Assembly: GCF_007565055.1 (NCBI RefSeq)
Contig: NC_044552.1
Coordinates: forward strand, 35,334,069 to 35,398,068
Source: Rhinopithecus roxellana
Taxonomy: Eukaryota > Chordata > Mammalia > Primates > Cercopithecidae
Length of the DNA stretch: 64,000 nt
Reading direction: 5' to 3'
Below are positions 41,411-51,939 of this stretch, piece by piece. Position numbers and translations under genes: made by a program. Position 1 is the first letter of the stretch. Each line of letters begins with the position of its first letter. The notes beneath the pieces are model-generated. The model had not been told where the DNA came from. It searched no databases and saw only the letters and a list, made by a program, of their open reading frames with translations.

Positions 41411-42005
41411 ACCCACTGAAACACTGGGACCTGGGTCTCCACTTCAGAATCCATGATTGTACAAATCTGTTTCAGTCAGAATGTCAGCATCTGCTGAGAG
41501 TCCCCATGAGGAGAGACAAAGGCTCCTTTGGTGCCATGAGAGGTGGCAGGCAGAGCAGGGGCAGGGGTGAGGTGTGCCACGTGGGCACTTCTCAGGAGCC
41601 AAGTGGGCTGTGCTGTCAGAAGTGGGGTCCAGGGAGGGGGCCACTGCATGGGGAGCTGGGAGCTGCCGCAATGTTGCTCCAGCAGACATGGGCAGGTGAG
41701 AGGGCTCTGTCTGCTGGGCCTTCAGCTTGAAGACACAACAGAAGAACTCAAAAGAGTCAGAGATGGGGGCGGTATGAAGGGGGAGGGTCCGGGCAAGGTT
41801 CAGTTTGCCTGGGAAGATAAGAGATACAGGAGGGCCATTCAGTGAGCCTCTGGGATGGCCAGTGGCTCTGCTTGGGAAGGTGTTTTCCTAGGAGAAGTTA
41901 GCAGGCCCAGCATAGAGGCACTGGGGACCCCTGAGTGTTCTAGCAGAGGAGGTGGGCTCTTTCCTCATCAGCCCACCTTCCCAGTTCCTCAGCCCAGGGC
42001 ATGTG
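41411..42005. other. Unassigned intergenic DNA
   Basis: Unique-looking, no gene supported; 131- and 100-residue frames lack domains. Confidence 0.45.
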
Positions 42006-42009
42006 CTCT

Positions 42010-42155
42010 AGAAAAGCAATTCAATGCAACCATTATTGGACGCCTTCAGTGAACCAGCAGCCAAGCTAGACTTTGGGGTCACAAAGAGAAATCAGACATA
42101 GATCCTGCCCAGAAAGGCTCAAAATCGAACCTGGGAGTAGACAGACATGAACAGA
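42010..42155 (-). repeat. L2 LINE end
   Basis: AAGCAATTCAATGCAACCAT, TTATTGGACGCCTTCAGTGA, AGAAAGGCTCAAAATCGAAC resemble the minus-strand L2 end. Confidence 0.55.
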
Positions 42156-42184
42156 CAATTGGAAAGTTAGCGACCCCCTCAAAG

Positions 42185-43030
42185 ATTTCTCTGCAAGGAT
42201 GTTCATCTCAGTGTTATTTACAATAGCAAAAATCTAGAAATGGATGGATGACCAATAGGTGATGACTAATAAAATGATATGCCTTATGCCCAAAGAGCAC
42301 TATACAGTCATTTTAAATTATGTTGGAGAAGAATATGTAATAACCTGGGGAAAAAGTTCTCAATATTTTATTTAATAAAAAAATTAGTTGACAAAATGGT
42401 GATATATTTCATGATTCCACAATCTTGTTTCTAAACTTTTAAAGACATGTACATTAAACATGTAATAAAGTTACATATATGTGTATATAAATGTGTGAGT
42501 GCATGTGAGTGTATATTTGTGAATATGTGCATGATGTGTGTGTAAATGTGTATATAAGAGTCAGCTTTAAAAAAACTAGGAGATACACTAAAGTCGTACC
42601 ATGGTTATCTCTGGGTGGGAAGATTATGGCTGATCTTTATTTCCCTTTTTATGCTTTTCTGCATTTCCCGTTTTTTTTTTTTTTTTGAGATGGAGTCTCA
42701 CTCTGTCACCCAGGCTGGAGTGCAGTGACCGGATCTCGGCTCACTGCAACCTCTCTGCCGCCCAGATTCCAGCGATTCTCCTGCTCAGCCTCCCGAGTAG
42801 CTGGGATTACAGACACCTGCCACCGCGCCTGGCTAATTTTTGTAGCTTTAGCAGAGACGGGGTTTCACTATCTTGCCAGGCTAGTTTTGAACTCCTGACC
42901 TCATGATCCACCCGCCTCAGACTCCCAAAGTGCCAGGATTACAGGCATGAGCCACCGCACCGGCTGTATTTTCCATTTTTTTAAACAGTAAATATACTAA
43001 GCTTTATTAACAGAACAAAAAGAAAAGAAA
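42185..43030 (+). repeat. Old L1 3' end, split by an Alu
   Basis: AGGATGTTCATCTCAGTGTT, ATTTACAATAGCAAAAATC, GCACTATACAGTCATTTTAA, then GGTTATCTCTGGGTGGGAAG and, after the Alu, ACAGTAAATATACTAAGC. An AT/TG-rich insert lies at 42,470-42,560. Confidence 0.8.
42670..42965 (-). repeat. Alu (AluY/S-like) inside the L1
   Basis: GAGATGGAGTCTCACTCTGT to GCCACCGCACCGGC. It carries ACCGGATCTCGGCTC, close to the monkey-lineage form. Flanks (CATTTCCCGTTTTT / TATTTTCCATTTTT) resemble a diverged target duplication. Confidence 0.92.
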
Positions 43031-43535
43031 AGGTGTCTTTAGAATTCCAGAACCAGGCCCCTAGAGAAAAATCCCCAATAAGGTGCTCCTCACACACTTC
43101 TGCAGGGACTGGGCCCCCTTTCCCAAGGCTTTCCCCCAGAAATCAGACCCAGCAGAGCTTTTCCCCAATTACCAGAACCCCAGAACCCTAGGCTCTCATT
43201 CCCCTCCCTCTGCAACACTCTCCCCATCCCCAGCCTGCTGGCCATGGTGTCCAGAGATAGGGTGATAGGCTGAGGACACCCAAGCAGGGCTGCAGGGTGG
43301 GTCAGGGGAGCAGGCCCTGCAGCCTGGGACATGGATGCCAGGATCTCCTTCTCTTTGTTTCCCAGGTGGACCTTTAAGGTAGCACCACTGCCTTCAGCAT
43401 CATATTTGGACTCACATGCAGGCCACCAGCTACTCGAGGGCTAGGAAAGGGTCTCTCATTCATTAGGGCCCCAGTAGCTAGCTGGACCTCAGCAACTCTT
43501 TGCTAAGTTGAATATCAACAGTGGATATTTATGGA
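43031..43535. other. Unassigned intergenic DNA
   Basis: No recognised gene; CCAGTAGCTAGCTGGACCTC (43,470-43,489) is a small imperfect palindrome. Confidence 0.4.
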
Positions 43536-43539
43536 GTAA

Positions 43540-43690
43540 CTACTCATCATTACAACTGTTAAGGTACATATTACTATCTCATTTCACAGACCTGGCAGCT
43601 AAGGTCCAGAGAGGCTAACTGACTGGCTCCAAGGCACATAGATGATCAGTCGCAGAGCTGGAACCGAACCCCAGGGACCATCTGCCTCCA
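43540..43690 (-). repeat. MIR SINE
   Basis: GAGTAACTACTCATCATTAC, CATTTCACAGACCTGGCAG, GCAGAGCTGGAACCGAACCC. Confidence 0.85.
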
Positions 43691-44159
43691 GGTTTGTACT
43701 CTCTGTGCCTGTTTCTTCCCTTGCCAGGTCCAGAAAACCCAGGTACAAGTGGAGTCGCCCTGAATGGCTGGGGTTTCTGGAATAAATCCCATTCTGGGAA
43801 GGTCACCATGAAAATCTGCATCTTTTCATGGTCTTGGCACCCCTGGCCTGCCCGTGGCAGGGCTGGAAGAGTTACCCCTAGTTAAAGCAGGAACTTTGGA
43901 GAAAGCCTGGCTGGGAGGGGGAAGTGGGGCTCGTAGAAAATGCATCCTCTCTGCCTCTCACCAGACACATCCTTAACTCACTCACCTGGCAAATGGGAGA
44001 TCTGTTCCATACCCCCAATTCACTTCTCTACCCCTGCCCAGTCTCAGCCTCCAAAATCAGATTTCCACACCCCTTCCCCCAGGAAGCTTTCAGGCAAGTC
44101 ACTTCAAATTGCCACACTTATTCCTGTACTCTGCCCCAATAACAAATAAAGCTACCCTG
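43691..44159. other. Unassigned intergenic DNA
   Basis: No repeat or gene recognised. Confidence 0.4.
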
Positions 44160-44365
44160 TGGCATATGTCCTCTGTCCTCCATGGCAGGCCCTAAGCCAA
44201 GCACTTCGCACGTGTTCACTCCCTCTATCTTCCTGACAAGTTTATAAGGAGGTGCTATGATTTTATCCCACTGAGGCATAGAAAGTTAGCCAGCTTGCCC
44301 AATGTTACATAGCAAATCAGTGGCAGAGCCAAAAGGTGACCCCGTGCCATCTGAAACCAGAAACC
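44160..44365 (-). repeat. MIR SINE
   Basis: GCCAAGCACTTCGCACGTGT, GGAGGTGCTATGATTTTATC, GAGGCATAGAAAGTTAGCCA, GCAAATCAGTGGCAGAGCC. Confidence 0.85.
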
Positions 44366-44819
44366 ATGTTCTTCACTACCACACCAATGGCAATGCAAGG
44401 ATTTGAGGTTTCACTGGAACTGTGGTGCACTGGATGACCTGGAAATCAGTAGCCCATTTGGCTGGACTCTTGTGACGTGTCAATGATGAGACAGGTTGGG
44501 GTAATGGTCTTTCCCCAGAACAGGGGATCTTGCATGTGTAGACAGGTGGAAACAGGCTCACCTCCTCTCTGGAGGTAGACTGCATCTGCTTCATTGATCT
44601 GGGAGCCTCTCAGGGTAAGGTCAATTCTGTTCTCACTGGTCCTGCCATCCACACTCAGGACATGAGGGAGGGTTCTGGGGTTGGGGGGCAGGGGCGACTG
44701 GCTGCTCTACTGGCTGGTAGACCAGTTATAGGGACAGGTGTAGGGGAAGGGTCCCACGTAAGGGCCATCTGCGCCTCTACCCTGTCCCTGGCTGAGCCCA
44801 AGACCCAGAGGAGGCCTGA
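44366..44819. other. Unassigned intergenic DNA
   Basis: No recognised gene or repeat. Confidence 0.4.
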
Positions 44820-44940
44820 CTTTCTCTTTCCTCCACCTCCCTCCTCCCCCCTACCCGCCCTTCTCCACCTCTCCCCTGTCCTTCCCTCCACCTCCCCACC
44901 TCACCCCTGCCCACTTCCCTCCCCGCCCACTTTCCCAGAG
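44820..44940. repeat. Polypyrimidine tract
   Basis: About 120 bases almost free of G on the plus strand (CTCCACCTCCCTCCTCCCC near 44,831), giving a 200-residue proline-rich frame that is not a gene. Confidence 0.9.
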
Positions 44941-45175
44941 CCAGAACAAACAAGAAGACAAACCCAGCCGAGGCAGCAGCGGTGGCAGCGAGGGGAGCAG
45001 GGAACTTGCCTTCATTTCCCCGGCTTCCCTGATCCCGACCTTAATCCCCGCTCAGCATCCTGTCAGCCGGGTTGTTCTCAAGCTGACATTGCTGCAGGCG
45101 CCTTCTCGGCAGCCTTTCCTCAGATCTGCCTCCTCCGGGGACTTCTAAAGAGGAGCCTGAGGTTTCTCTGTTACA
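44941..45175. promoter_or_regulatory. Candidate conserved noncoding element
   Basis: AGAACAAACAAGAAGACAAA (FOX-like), CGAGGCAGCAGCGGTGGC, CCGACCTTAATCCCCGCTC (TTAATCC, bicoid-type), AAGCTGACATTGCTGCAGG. Repeat-free and moderately CpG-rich. An unrecognised exon is also possible, but no splice pair stands out. Confidence 0.35.
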
Positions 45176-46555
45176 GCCGGCTTCACTCACTGCCCTCAAG
45201 CAAAGCCTGGGCTCCCAGGGGGCTGCAGGGAGAGGGGGCTGAGTGGGGGCAGTGCCAGTCCTGATGTTTCAGAGGAAGAGAGGAGAATGGAGGTGGCTGG
45301 ACCCTAGAGGCTTCCACAGTGGGGGTCAGGCCTGGAGCAGGAGCCCAGCCATTGCTGTGGGTCTGCTCAAAGCAGGGAGGGACTTGCTCAGGTGTGCAGG
45401 CCTGAGAAACTTAGGGGAAACTGAGACTGGAGCCCAGGGAATTCAGGCTGGTGCTAGTTCTGGCTGTGGAGGAAGCCGAAGGGTTTGCAAGTTTCTGAGC
45501 CTGCAGGGAGATCACAGCTCAGAGTGGGTTTGGAGAGAGGGGCAGCTGGAGCCTGCACTGAGTGTGTGTGAAAGAAAACACAGACATACACATTCATCAG
45601 TGGACGTGCTGAACACCTGCTGGGTCCTGGGAGCCAGACGGGAAGAGCAGCCTGGTGAGAGGGATGCGGGTAAGCTCCGCAACAGACGGACCCCCATCCC
45701 CGATCTGCTGTGGGGTGGCTGTGTGGCCTCAGATGGGTCACTTGGCTTTTCCGAAGCCCATTTTTCTCATCTATAAGATGTGTGGTGGGAAGGGGGAGGT
45801 AATCAGAAAAAGCGTGCTTGCAGGATCAATGTGAAGTTTAGAGTCAGCGTGTGCAGAACACCTGGGGTTGAGGATGATTTTTACCATTCATGTCACTGTC
45901 CGCAGGGACATTAGAGTCTGGAGCTTTGTCTGGGTTTTCGTAAGTGGAACTTTGTGTGGAGGGGAGTCGCAGGAGGGCACGGGTGTGTGCAAGTGAGCAA
46001 GTGAATGTCCATGTGGGGGTCTGGGCAGGACCCCCATGAAGCTGCTGTGAGTCCCTACATCTGAAATCAGGCTCAGCCCACAGCCCGAACAAACATCTGG
46101 GACCATAGGTCTGGCCAGTTCTGCCGTCCCGATACACCCCCACCCTCCAGTTGTGACACACCCATTCTGCCAAGGGGATAGGGATATAAGAGGCTCCTGG
46201 AAGCCCAGGAAAGGTGCTCCTTAAGCTCCCCTACCTCTTTCAGCCCCCTCTCTGGGGACTCTCTCAGAGTCATAAGTGCTCCAGGGACTGAATTGGAAGG
46301 GAGTGCCTGAGACCTCGGGGGCTCAGCTTCTTGGGAGAGAGCTCAGGGTGCAAGCTGGGTGGGCTTTGTGAGAGTTGGTAGGGTCCCAAAGGCAGAGGGG
46401 TTGAGTGAGTGGCAGAGAGGGTGCCTCTCCATCCACCTCTCCATTCCAGAGTGGGAGGGAGGGAGTCCTGGAGAGGGGGCTATAAAGCAGGATCTGGATT
46501 CAGTCCCTCTACCTCCCCAAGCAGGCCTCTCCCTGGATCAGTAAAAAAACAGAAG
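45176..46555. other. Unassigned intergenic DNA
   Basis: Mixed. A weak MIR-like phrase near 45,715-45,800 (GTGTGGCCTCAGATGGGTCA, TTTCTCATCTATAAGATGTG). The 177-residue plus-strand frame 45,243-45,776 overlaps it and is not a gene. Confidence 0.45.
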
Positions 46556-46559
46556 CACC

Positions 46560-46760
46560 AGCTCTTCCTGTTGCCAGGGTTGACGTAGCTGGGTGGCCTT
46601 AGGCAAGTCACCAAACCTCTCTGACCCTTGCTCTCCCCATCAGCAAAATGGGAATAGTATTGCCTGTTGGTGTTGTGGTGCAGTAAAAAACAAAGCAGTA
46701 TGTGCAAAGCACTGAAAACAATGCCTGGCATGTGGTAAATGCTCCAAGGTGTGCACGACA
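46560..46760 (+). repeat. MIR SINE
   Basis: TAGGCAAGTCACCAAACCTC, CAGCAAAATGGGAATAGTAT, GCAAAGCACTGAAAACAATG, CTGGCATGTGGTAAATGCTC. Confidence 0.9.
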
Positions 46761-46918
46761 TTCCAGCTGACACAAAGTTTTGACTCGGGCTGTGGCGGGT
46801 ATGTCTGTATGAGCATTACTTGGTAATAAGAAATAGAATGTTGACAGCATTTTAGGTTCCAAAAATGGATATGAATGTCAAAAAGTCAAAGCAGCCAGGT
46901 AAAAATGTCATGTAACAG

Positions 46919-47094
46919 CCAGGCATGGTGGCATGCACCTGTAGTCCCAGCTACTCGGAAGGCTGAGGCAGGAGAATCACTTGAGCCCAGGAATTCAAGG
47001 CTGCAGTGCGCTATGATTTGATTGTGCCACTGCACTCCAGCCTGGGCCATATAGCAAGACCCTGTCTCTAAAAAACAAAAACACAAAGCAAAAC
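46919..47094 (+). repeat. FRAM (free right Alu monomer) with target duplication
   Basis: Right arm only: GCCAGGCATGGTGGCATGCA to AGCAAGACCCTGTCTC, then an A-rich tail. Near-identical GTCATGTAACAG / GTCGTGTAACAG flank it (46,907-46,918; 47,101-47,112), so this is an independent monomer insertion, not a deletion product. Confidence 0.88.
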
Positions 47095-47112
47095 GAAAAG
47101 TGTCGTGTAACA

Positions 47113-47364
47113 GCTTGGCACATACAGGTATTGGTAAATTATATTTTCCTTCTTCTCTTTCTCCCTCCCTTCCTTCGGACCAAATGAATTTTATCATTCT
47201 CTAACGAAATCATTCTCACTCTTTGGGGGAAGTCAAATTCACTCCTGACCTAACCATGATGCTTGCATCTCATCTTTGTGTGTTGGGGCAGGGGGGTTGC
47301 CTCCAGGGCCCACATAGGGCACTGTTGTCTCCCAGTCTTTGGGAAACCACCAGTCTGAGAACTC
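47113..47364. other. Unassigned intergenic DNA
   Basis: No gene; the right part may be the 5' portion of the following DNA transposon. Confidence 0.4.
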
Positions 47365-47512
47365 TCAGGAACTTGCTAACCATGATGATTCCTGACCGCG
47401 CCCCCCGCCCCCAACCTGCTGAATCAACGCCAGGAAAGGAGCCTGGGGATCCGCATTTAATAAGCTCCCTTGTGAATCTGTCACCCACTAAATTTGAAAA
47501 CCGCCTCCTTAG
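47365..47512 (+). repeat. MER5-like hAT nonautonomous element
   Basis: TCTCAGGAACTTGCTAACCA, CTGCTGAATCAACGCCAGG, GGATCCGCATTTAATAAGCT and an end AAATTTGAAAACCGCC (compare 'ttgagaaccactg') fit MER5-type elements. A C-rich stretch interrupts the middle. Confidence 0.6.
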
Positions 47513-48149
47513 CACTTTTTCTCTTTTGCCCTTGGCCCATATGTGCTCTTGCTTGTCAGACCATGTTTAAAGTCCTTGTCTTGGGAAGGTGGCTGCTTCA
47601 CCCCCCAGCCAGGAGATTCCTGTGGGATGCTCCCTGCAAGAACCCTGAGGTCACTGGGCAGGATTCTGTCCTGCACCTTAGTCCCATGGCACCCATATAT
47701 ATTCATCCCCCACAGCCTGCAGGAGTTGGGGGCTTCTGGGCCCATTTTCCATAGTGGATGCTATATTCCTCAAAGGTCGGAACCTTTGGGTCCCCCCAGC
47801 AGGTGACCTGGGGTACAACCAGGACTCCATGTCAAACAAAGACATTGTCTCCCTGCCCTGGCATTCAAACAGACAGGCTCAGGTCGGGGCAGGTGTCCTT
47901 CCAACTTCCCAAGAGCCTCCCTGCACTGGTGGTTGGGGAGCAGGGCAGCCTTCTGCTGCTTCTTCCTTCTCTGGTTTGTCACCCAAAGGAGGCTCACCTT
48001 AGTGTTTAGGAAAGGGTGGGGAAGGGGACACTTCTCAGACCTCTGATGACTCACCTTTCCCCAAATTCCAACCCCCACACCCTTGTAACTACTCCCATCC
48101 ACCTTAGAATGAGTGAGGGTGACCAGAACTTTACCAAGGGAGGCACCCT
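47513..48149. other. Unassigned intergenic DNA
   Basis: Unique or very old. Contains an L2-like stretch at 47,560-47,700 (GTGGGATGCTCCCTGCAAG). No gene. Confidence 0.4.
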
Positions 48150-48325
48150 TGGGAGGAGGAGGCAGCGGGGTGTGTAAGGCTCTTCTGGACTCAGAGGCCT
48201 GAGTGTGAAGTTCTGGCTCCTCATCAGCCAGTTGCACAGACCATGGCAAGCCCTCCTCCAGTTCTCTCATCTGGGAAGCGGCCATTAAAAGTTGTGAGGC
48301 CTGAGAAAGACCACGAGGATGAAAG
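48150..48325 (+). repeat. MIR SINE
   Basis: GGACTCAGAGGCCTGAGTGT, GAAGTTCTGGCTCCTCATCA, CTCATCTGGGAAGCGG, GAAAGTGCTAAGTGAACACG. Confidence 0.7.
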
Positions 48326-48329
48326 TGCT

Positions 48330-48920
48330 AAGTGAACACGAGGTATGGATCTTTTTTTTCTTATTTTATAGAATTAATCATTTTGCATCCTCCCCCAACA
48401 ACAGGTGCAGGCTACCTAGGAAGCCCCTGTCCAACTGCCTCCTCTCTGGGAGCCCCAGCCTCAAGCTCTCTGGCTCTTAAAACAAGCCCATCTGTTTGGG
48501 AGGTTTCAGAGGCAGCTGGGAGGGGCCCCCAACCACCCCAGCCCATTCCAAATAGGTAGAGTGGGAGAACCCCGTTCTGAGGCAGCCTCTAGCCATGATG
48601 TCCACCCCGGGGGTATCAGGGGAGGTGAGGAGAGGAGGCACCAGGGGAAGAGGACTGTGGGAGCCAGATCCCGAAACTCCTATGGGCGTGAGACCAGAAA
48701 CTCAAACCCTGCCCCCCACCTCCCCACCCCTTAAGCCACCGTCCGGAAAAAATAAACTATTTCCTGCAACCAGCTCCGAAACAAAGTCTGTGAATGCACA
48801 GTGACACATGTTACATAAATAGAAGCCACAGAGGGGAAAAGCCTGTTTTCTCTTTCATTATTTATCACTCTCTAACCATCTCCAGCTGGGTGAGTAAACA
48901 GGCGCATTGGCCCATAATGA
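48330..48920. promoter_or_regulatory. Candidate conserved noncoding element
   Basis: Two AT-rich clusters flank a GC segment: 48,350-48,420 (AATTAATCATTTTGCATCC, POU/homeodomain-like) and 48,740-48,920 (AAAAAATAAACTATTTCCTG, TTACATAAATAGAAGCC, CATTATTTATCACTC, GGCCCATAATGAGG). Repeat-free for 590 bases. Confidence 0.4.
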
Positions 48921-48953
48921 GGAACAGACTGCTGCCGTGGGGCTGCCGGAGGG

Positions 48954-48984
48954 GCGCGCGCGCGTGTGTGTGTGTGTGTGTGTG
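48954..48984. repeat. (CG)5(TG)n tract
   Basis: 31 bases of alternating purine-pyrimidine with a CG head; the minus-strand 272-residue frame across it is a His/Thr/Pro repeat translation, not a gene. Confidence 0.95.
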
Positions 48985-49149
48985 AGCGTGAGAGTGTGTG
49001 GATGTGTCTGTCTGTCTGCCCCTGAGAGGGAAGCGTGGGAGCCTGAAAAGGCAGAAGGCTTGTGGGGGCACCAGATTCCAGAGGACAAGGGGGGAGCCAC
49101 CTGGTGCCCCCCTGGGGTGGGACAGAGCCAGTCTGCTGCCTCCTCACCA

Positions 49150-49571
49150 TGAGGGTTGGTGGGGGAACTGGTGAGCTGGGCGGAGGAGTCAGAGGGGAGA
49201 GACTGTGTGGGTGGGAGAGGATGTGAGATGTATGAGCCAAGTGCGAGACTGCAAATGTGCCGGGTCTCTGAGCGTGACCTCTGCAGGGTGGCCTCTGGGA
49301 GTGAGGCGGGGGCAGGAGGGCGTGTGAAGGGGTGTGACTGTAGGGGGTGTGTAGGGCTGTAAGACTGGGAACCTAAAGGAGTGGGTGTGTGATGACCTCG
49401 CCATGCGTGTGTATGCATGTGTATGTGTGCGTGTGGGGGGACCATGGGAGTGTCTGATCCTGAAAGTGTATATGGGACTGTATGATTTGTGTGATTATGG
49501 GAATGTATGTTTATATCTGTGTCACTATGGCAGTAGGGCCTGTGCATGTGAGATTTTATGGCTGTAGGTGG
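49150..49571. repeat. Degenerate GT-rich tract
   Basis: Irregular GTGTG/GGGTGTGTG/GTATGTG words throughout. The same texture resumes at 49,981-50,052 and 50,361-50,500, so later insertions split one expanded tract. Confidence 0.75.
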
Positions 49572-49980
49572 TGTTTTGGGTTGAATTGTGCTCCTCCTCA
49601 AATATCTTTTTGTCCTAACCCCAGCACCTCTGAATATGATTTTGTTTGGAACCAGTATCACCGCAGATGTAATCATTTAGGATGAGTCTCTACTGGAATA
49701 GAGTGGCCCTCATGCAATATGACTAGTGTCCATATAAGATGTCCATGTGAAGACACAGAGGCAGATGGAGGCAGAGGCTGAAGTGATGTACCTCCAAACC
49801 AAAGAATACCTGGGGCTACCAGAAGCCAGCAAAAGCAAGGAAAGGCCCTTCCCCACAAGTCTCAGAAAGAACCTTGCTTTTGGACTTCTAGTCTCCAAAA
49901 CTGTGATACAATAAATTCCCATTGTTTGAAGCTACCCAGTGTGTGATACTTTGTTGTGGCAGTCCCAGGAAACTAATAGA
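49572..49980 (+). repeat. MLT1-type MaLR LTR
   Basis: Near full-length solitary LTR: TTTTGGGTTGAATTGTGCTC, CAGATGTAATCATTTAGGAT, CAATATGACTAGTGTCCATA, GACTTCTAGTCTCCAAAACT, CTTTGTTGTGGCAGTCCCAG, and end AACTAATAGA. No internal region present. Confidence 0.88.
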
Positions 49981-50053
49981 GGTATGGATGAACATGTTGT
50001 GCATATGAATATGTTGTGCGAGCTTGAGAGTGCATGAAAAAATGTGAGAAACT

Positions 50054-50351
50054 GGCTGGGCACGGTGGCTCACACCTGTAATCCTAGCACTTTGGGAGGC
50101 CAAGGCGGGCGGATCACCTGAGGTCAGGAGTTCTAGACCAGCCTGGCCAACATGGTGAAACCCCGTCTCTACTAAAAATACAAAAATTAGCTGGGTGTGG
50201 TGGTGCATGGTTGTAATCCCAGCTACTTGGGAGGCTGCGGCAGGAGAATCGCTGGAACCAGGGAGGCAGAGGTTGCAGTGAGCTGAGATCATGCCGCTGC
50301 ACTCCAGCCTGGGCAACAGAGCCAGACTCCATCTCAAAAAAAAAAAAAAAA
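50054..50351 (+). repeat. Alu (AluS-like) with target duplication
   Basis: GGCTGGGCACGGTGGCTCAC to CTCCATCTC plus A-tail. GTGAGAAAC flanks at 50,044-50,052 and 50,352-50,360. Confidence 0.95.
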
Positions 50352-50360
50352 GTGAGAAAC

Positions 50361-50769
50361 CATGAGAGTGTGCATGTATGTGAGTATGAGATGGTGGTAG
50401 TGAAGATGGAGGTGACTATGGGAGTGTGAAAACATGTGTGAGACAGGGAATGTGTTAAGTGTCTGTGTGTGTATTTGTATGTGCCAGAACACACATGCTC
50501 AGTACCCACAAATCATCATCCTGGAAAGGAACTCAGCATCTGTCCTTCACATCTGATTGCCTCTACCCACCCTCCCTGACCTTGGGCAGCCCTACCTGAG
50601 GCCAGGTAAGCCTGGAGGAGGGCTACCCACAGCCTGCCCACAGGACACGGGATGCAGGCTTGCTTCTCAGGGACCCAGATGAGGCCAGGTATTGAAAGCT
50701 GCAACCAGTGAGGTACAGGGTCAAAATCTTTGTTTGTGGGGCTGGGCATTATTGCCTGAAGTCTGATTT
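50361..50769. other. GT-rich remnant then unassigned DNA
   Basis: 50,361-50,500 continues the degenerate GT tract; 50,500-50,769 has no recognised feature. Confidence 0.5.
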
Positions 50770-51380
50770 CTATTTTTTGTTTGTTTGTTTTTTGAGACAG
50801 AGTCTTGCTCTGTTGCCCAGGCTGAAATGCTATGGTGAGATCTTGGTTCACGACAACCTTCCCCTCCTGAGCTCAAGCGATTTTCCTCCCTCAGCCTCCT
50901 GAGGGACTACAAGCACATGCCATCATGCCTGGCTAATTTTTGTATTTTTTGTAGAGAAAGGGTCTCATGGCCAGGCACGGTGGCTCATACCTGTAATCCC
51001 AGCACTTTGGGAAGCTGAAGCAGGAGGATCACCTGAGGTCAGAAGTTCAAGACCAGCCTGACCAACATGAAACACCTATCTCTACAAAACACCTGTCTCT
51101 ACAAAAATATGAAAATTAGCCAGGCATGATGGTGGGTGCTTGTAATCCCAGCTACTTGGAAGGCTGAGACAGGAGAATCGCTTGAGCCTGGGAGGCGGAG
51201 GTTGCAGTGAGCCATGATCACGCCATTGCACTCCAGCCTGGGCGACAGAGTGACACTCCATCTAAAAAAAAAGAGAGAGAGAAGGGGTCTCGTTATGTCA
51301 CCCAGGCTGATCTCAACCAACCCTCCTGCCTTGGCCTCCCAAAGTGCTGGGATTACAGATGTGAGCTACCACGCCCAGCC
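50770..51380 (-). repeat. Old Alu (AluJ-like) split by a younger Alu
   Basis: Minus-strand halves at about 50,775-50,967 (GAGACAGAGTCTTGCTCTGT to GTAGAGAAAGGGTCTC) and 51,283-51,380 (GGGTCTCGTTATGTCACCCA to ACCACGCCCAGCC). Confidence 0.92.
50969..51275 (+). repeat. Alu inserted in the older Alu
   Basis: GGCCAGGCACGGTGGCTCAT to ACTCCATCT plus A-tail. AGAGAAAGGGTCTC and AGAGAAGGGGTCTC flank it. A small internal repeat (ACACCTATCTCTACAAAAC then ACACCTGTCTCTACAAAAA) doubles part of the left-arm end. Confidence 0.93.
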
Positions 51381-51689
51381 CTGATTTCTTTCTAGCTACT
51401 ATGCTGGTATCCCCAGTCCTGCATAGGGAGACAGGCCTATGCTCAGAGAGTCTTGAAGCTACACTGGGTTCCTAGGCACCATGCTGATCAGCCCCATTCC
51501 TGGAGACCACTGGATGTCACAGAACCAGCTGGAAACTTAGCCTCCCAGGCCATGTTCAGACCAGCCTGTCCCTCTGCTGGCTTAGCATCTGTCTTCCAAC
51601 CAGGAGACACCATAATTGTTCAATTACTCAACAAAGCACATGTTCCAAGGTCCACGTCTTAGCATACTCAAAGGTGTCCCAGAGAGGCT
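51381..51689. other. Unassigned intergenic DNA
   Basis: No feature recognised. Confidence 0.4.
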
Positions 51690-51880
51690 TTGCAATGAAA
51701 CTTCAGACAAGCCACTTCTCTCTGAGCCTGAGTTTCCTCTCTGAAGAGTGTACAACCACCCTTGCCCTGCCTACCCTCACAGAATTCTTGTCAGGATTAA
51801 GGGGCTCAATGGACATGAACTTGCCTTATAAAGAAATGCCTTATAAGATGCCTCGCACAGACCTATAGGGTCAGTATCAT
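51690..51880 (+). repeat. MIR SINE
   Basis: CTTCTCTCTGAGCCTGAGTT, TCACAGAATTCTTGTCAGGA, TTAAGGGGCTCAATGG, GATGCCTCGCACAG, with a small internal duplication of GCCTTATAA near 51,824/51,839. Confidence 0.75.
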
Positions 51881-51939
51881 CTCCAGTATCAACTTCCCAC
51901 TGTCTCTTCCCTTAGCTCTGTAATGCTTTGATTTAATTC

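Noticed and set aside
44662..45264. 200-residue plus-strand frame
   Set aside because: Half is a proline/serine translation of a polypyrimidine tract.
48858..49676. 272-residue minus-strand open frame
   Set aside because: It translates CA-rich simple repeat into His/Thr/Pro strings; no domain, start context or splice evidence.
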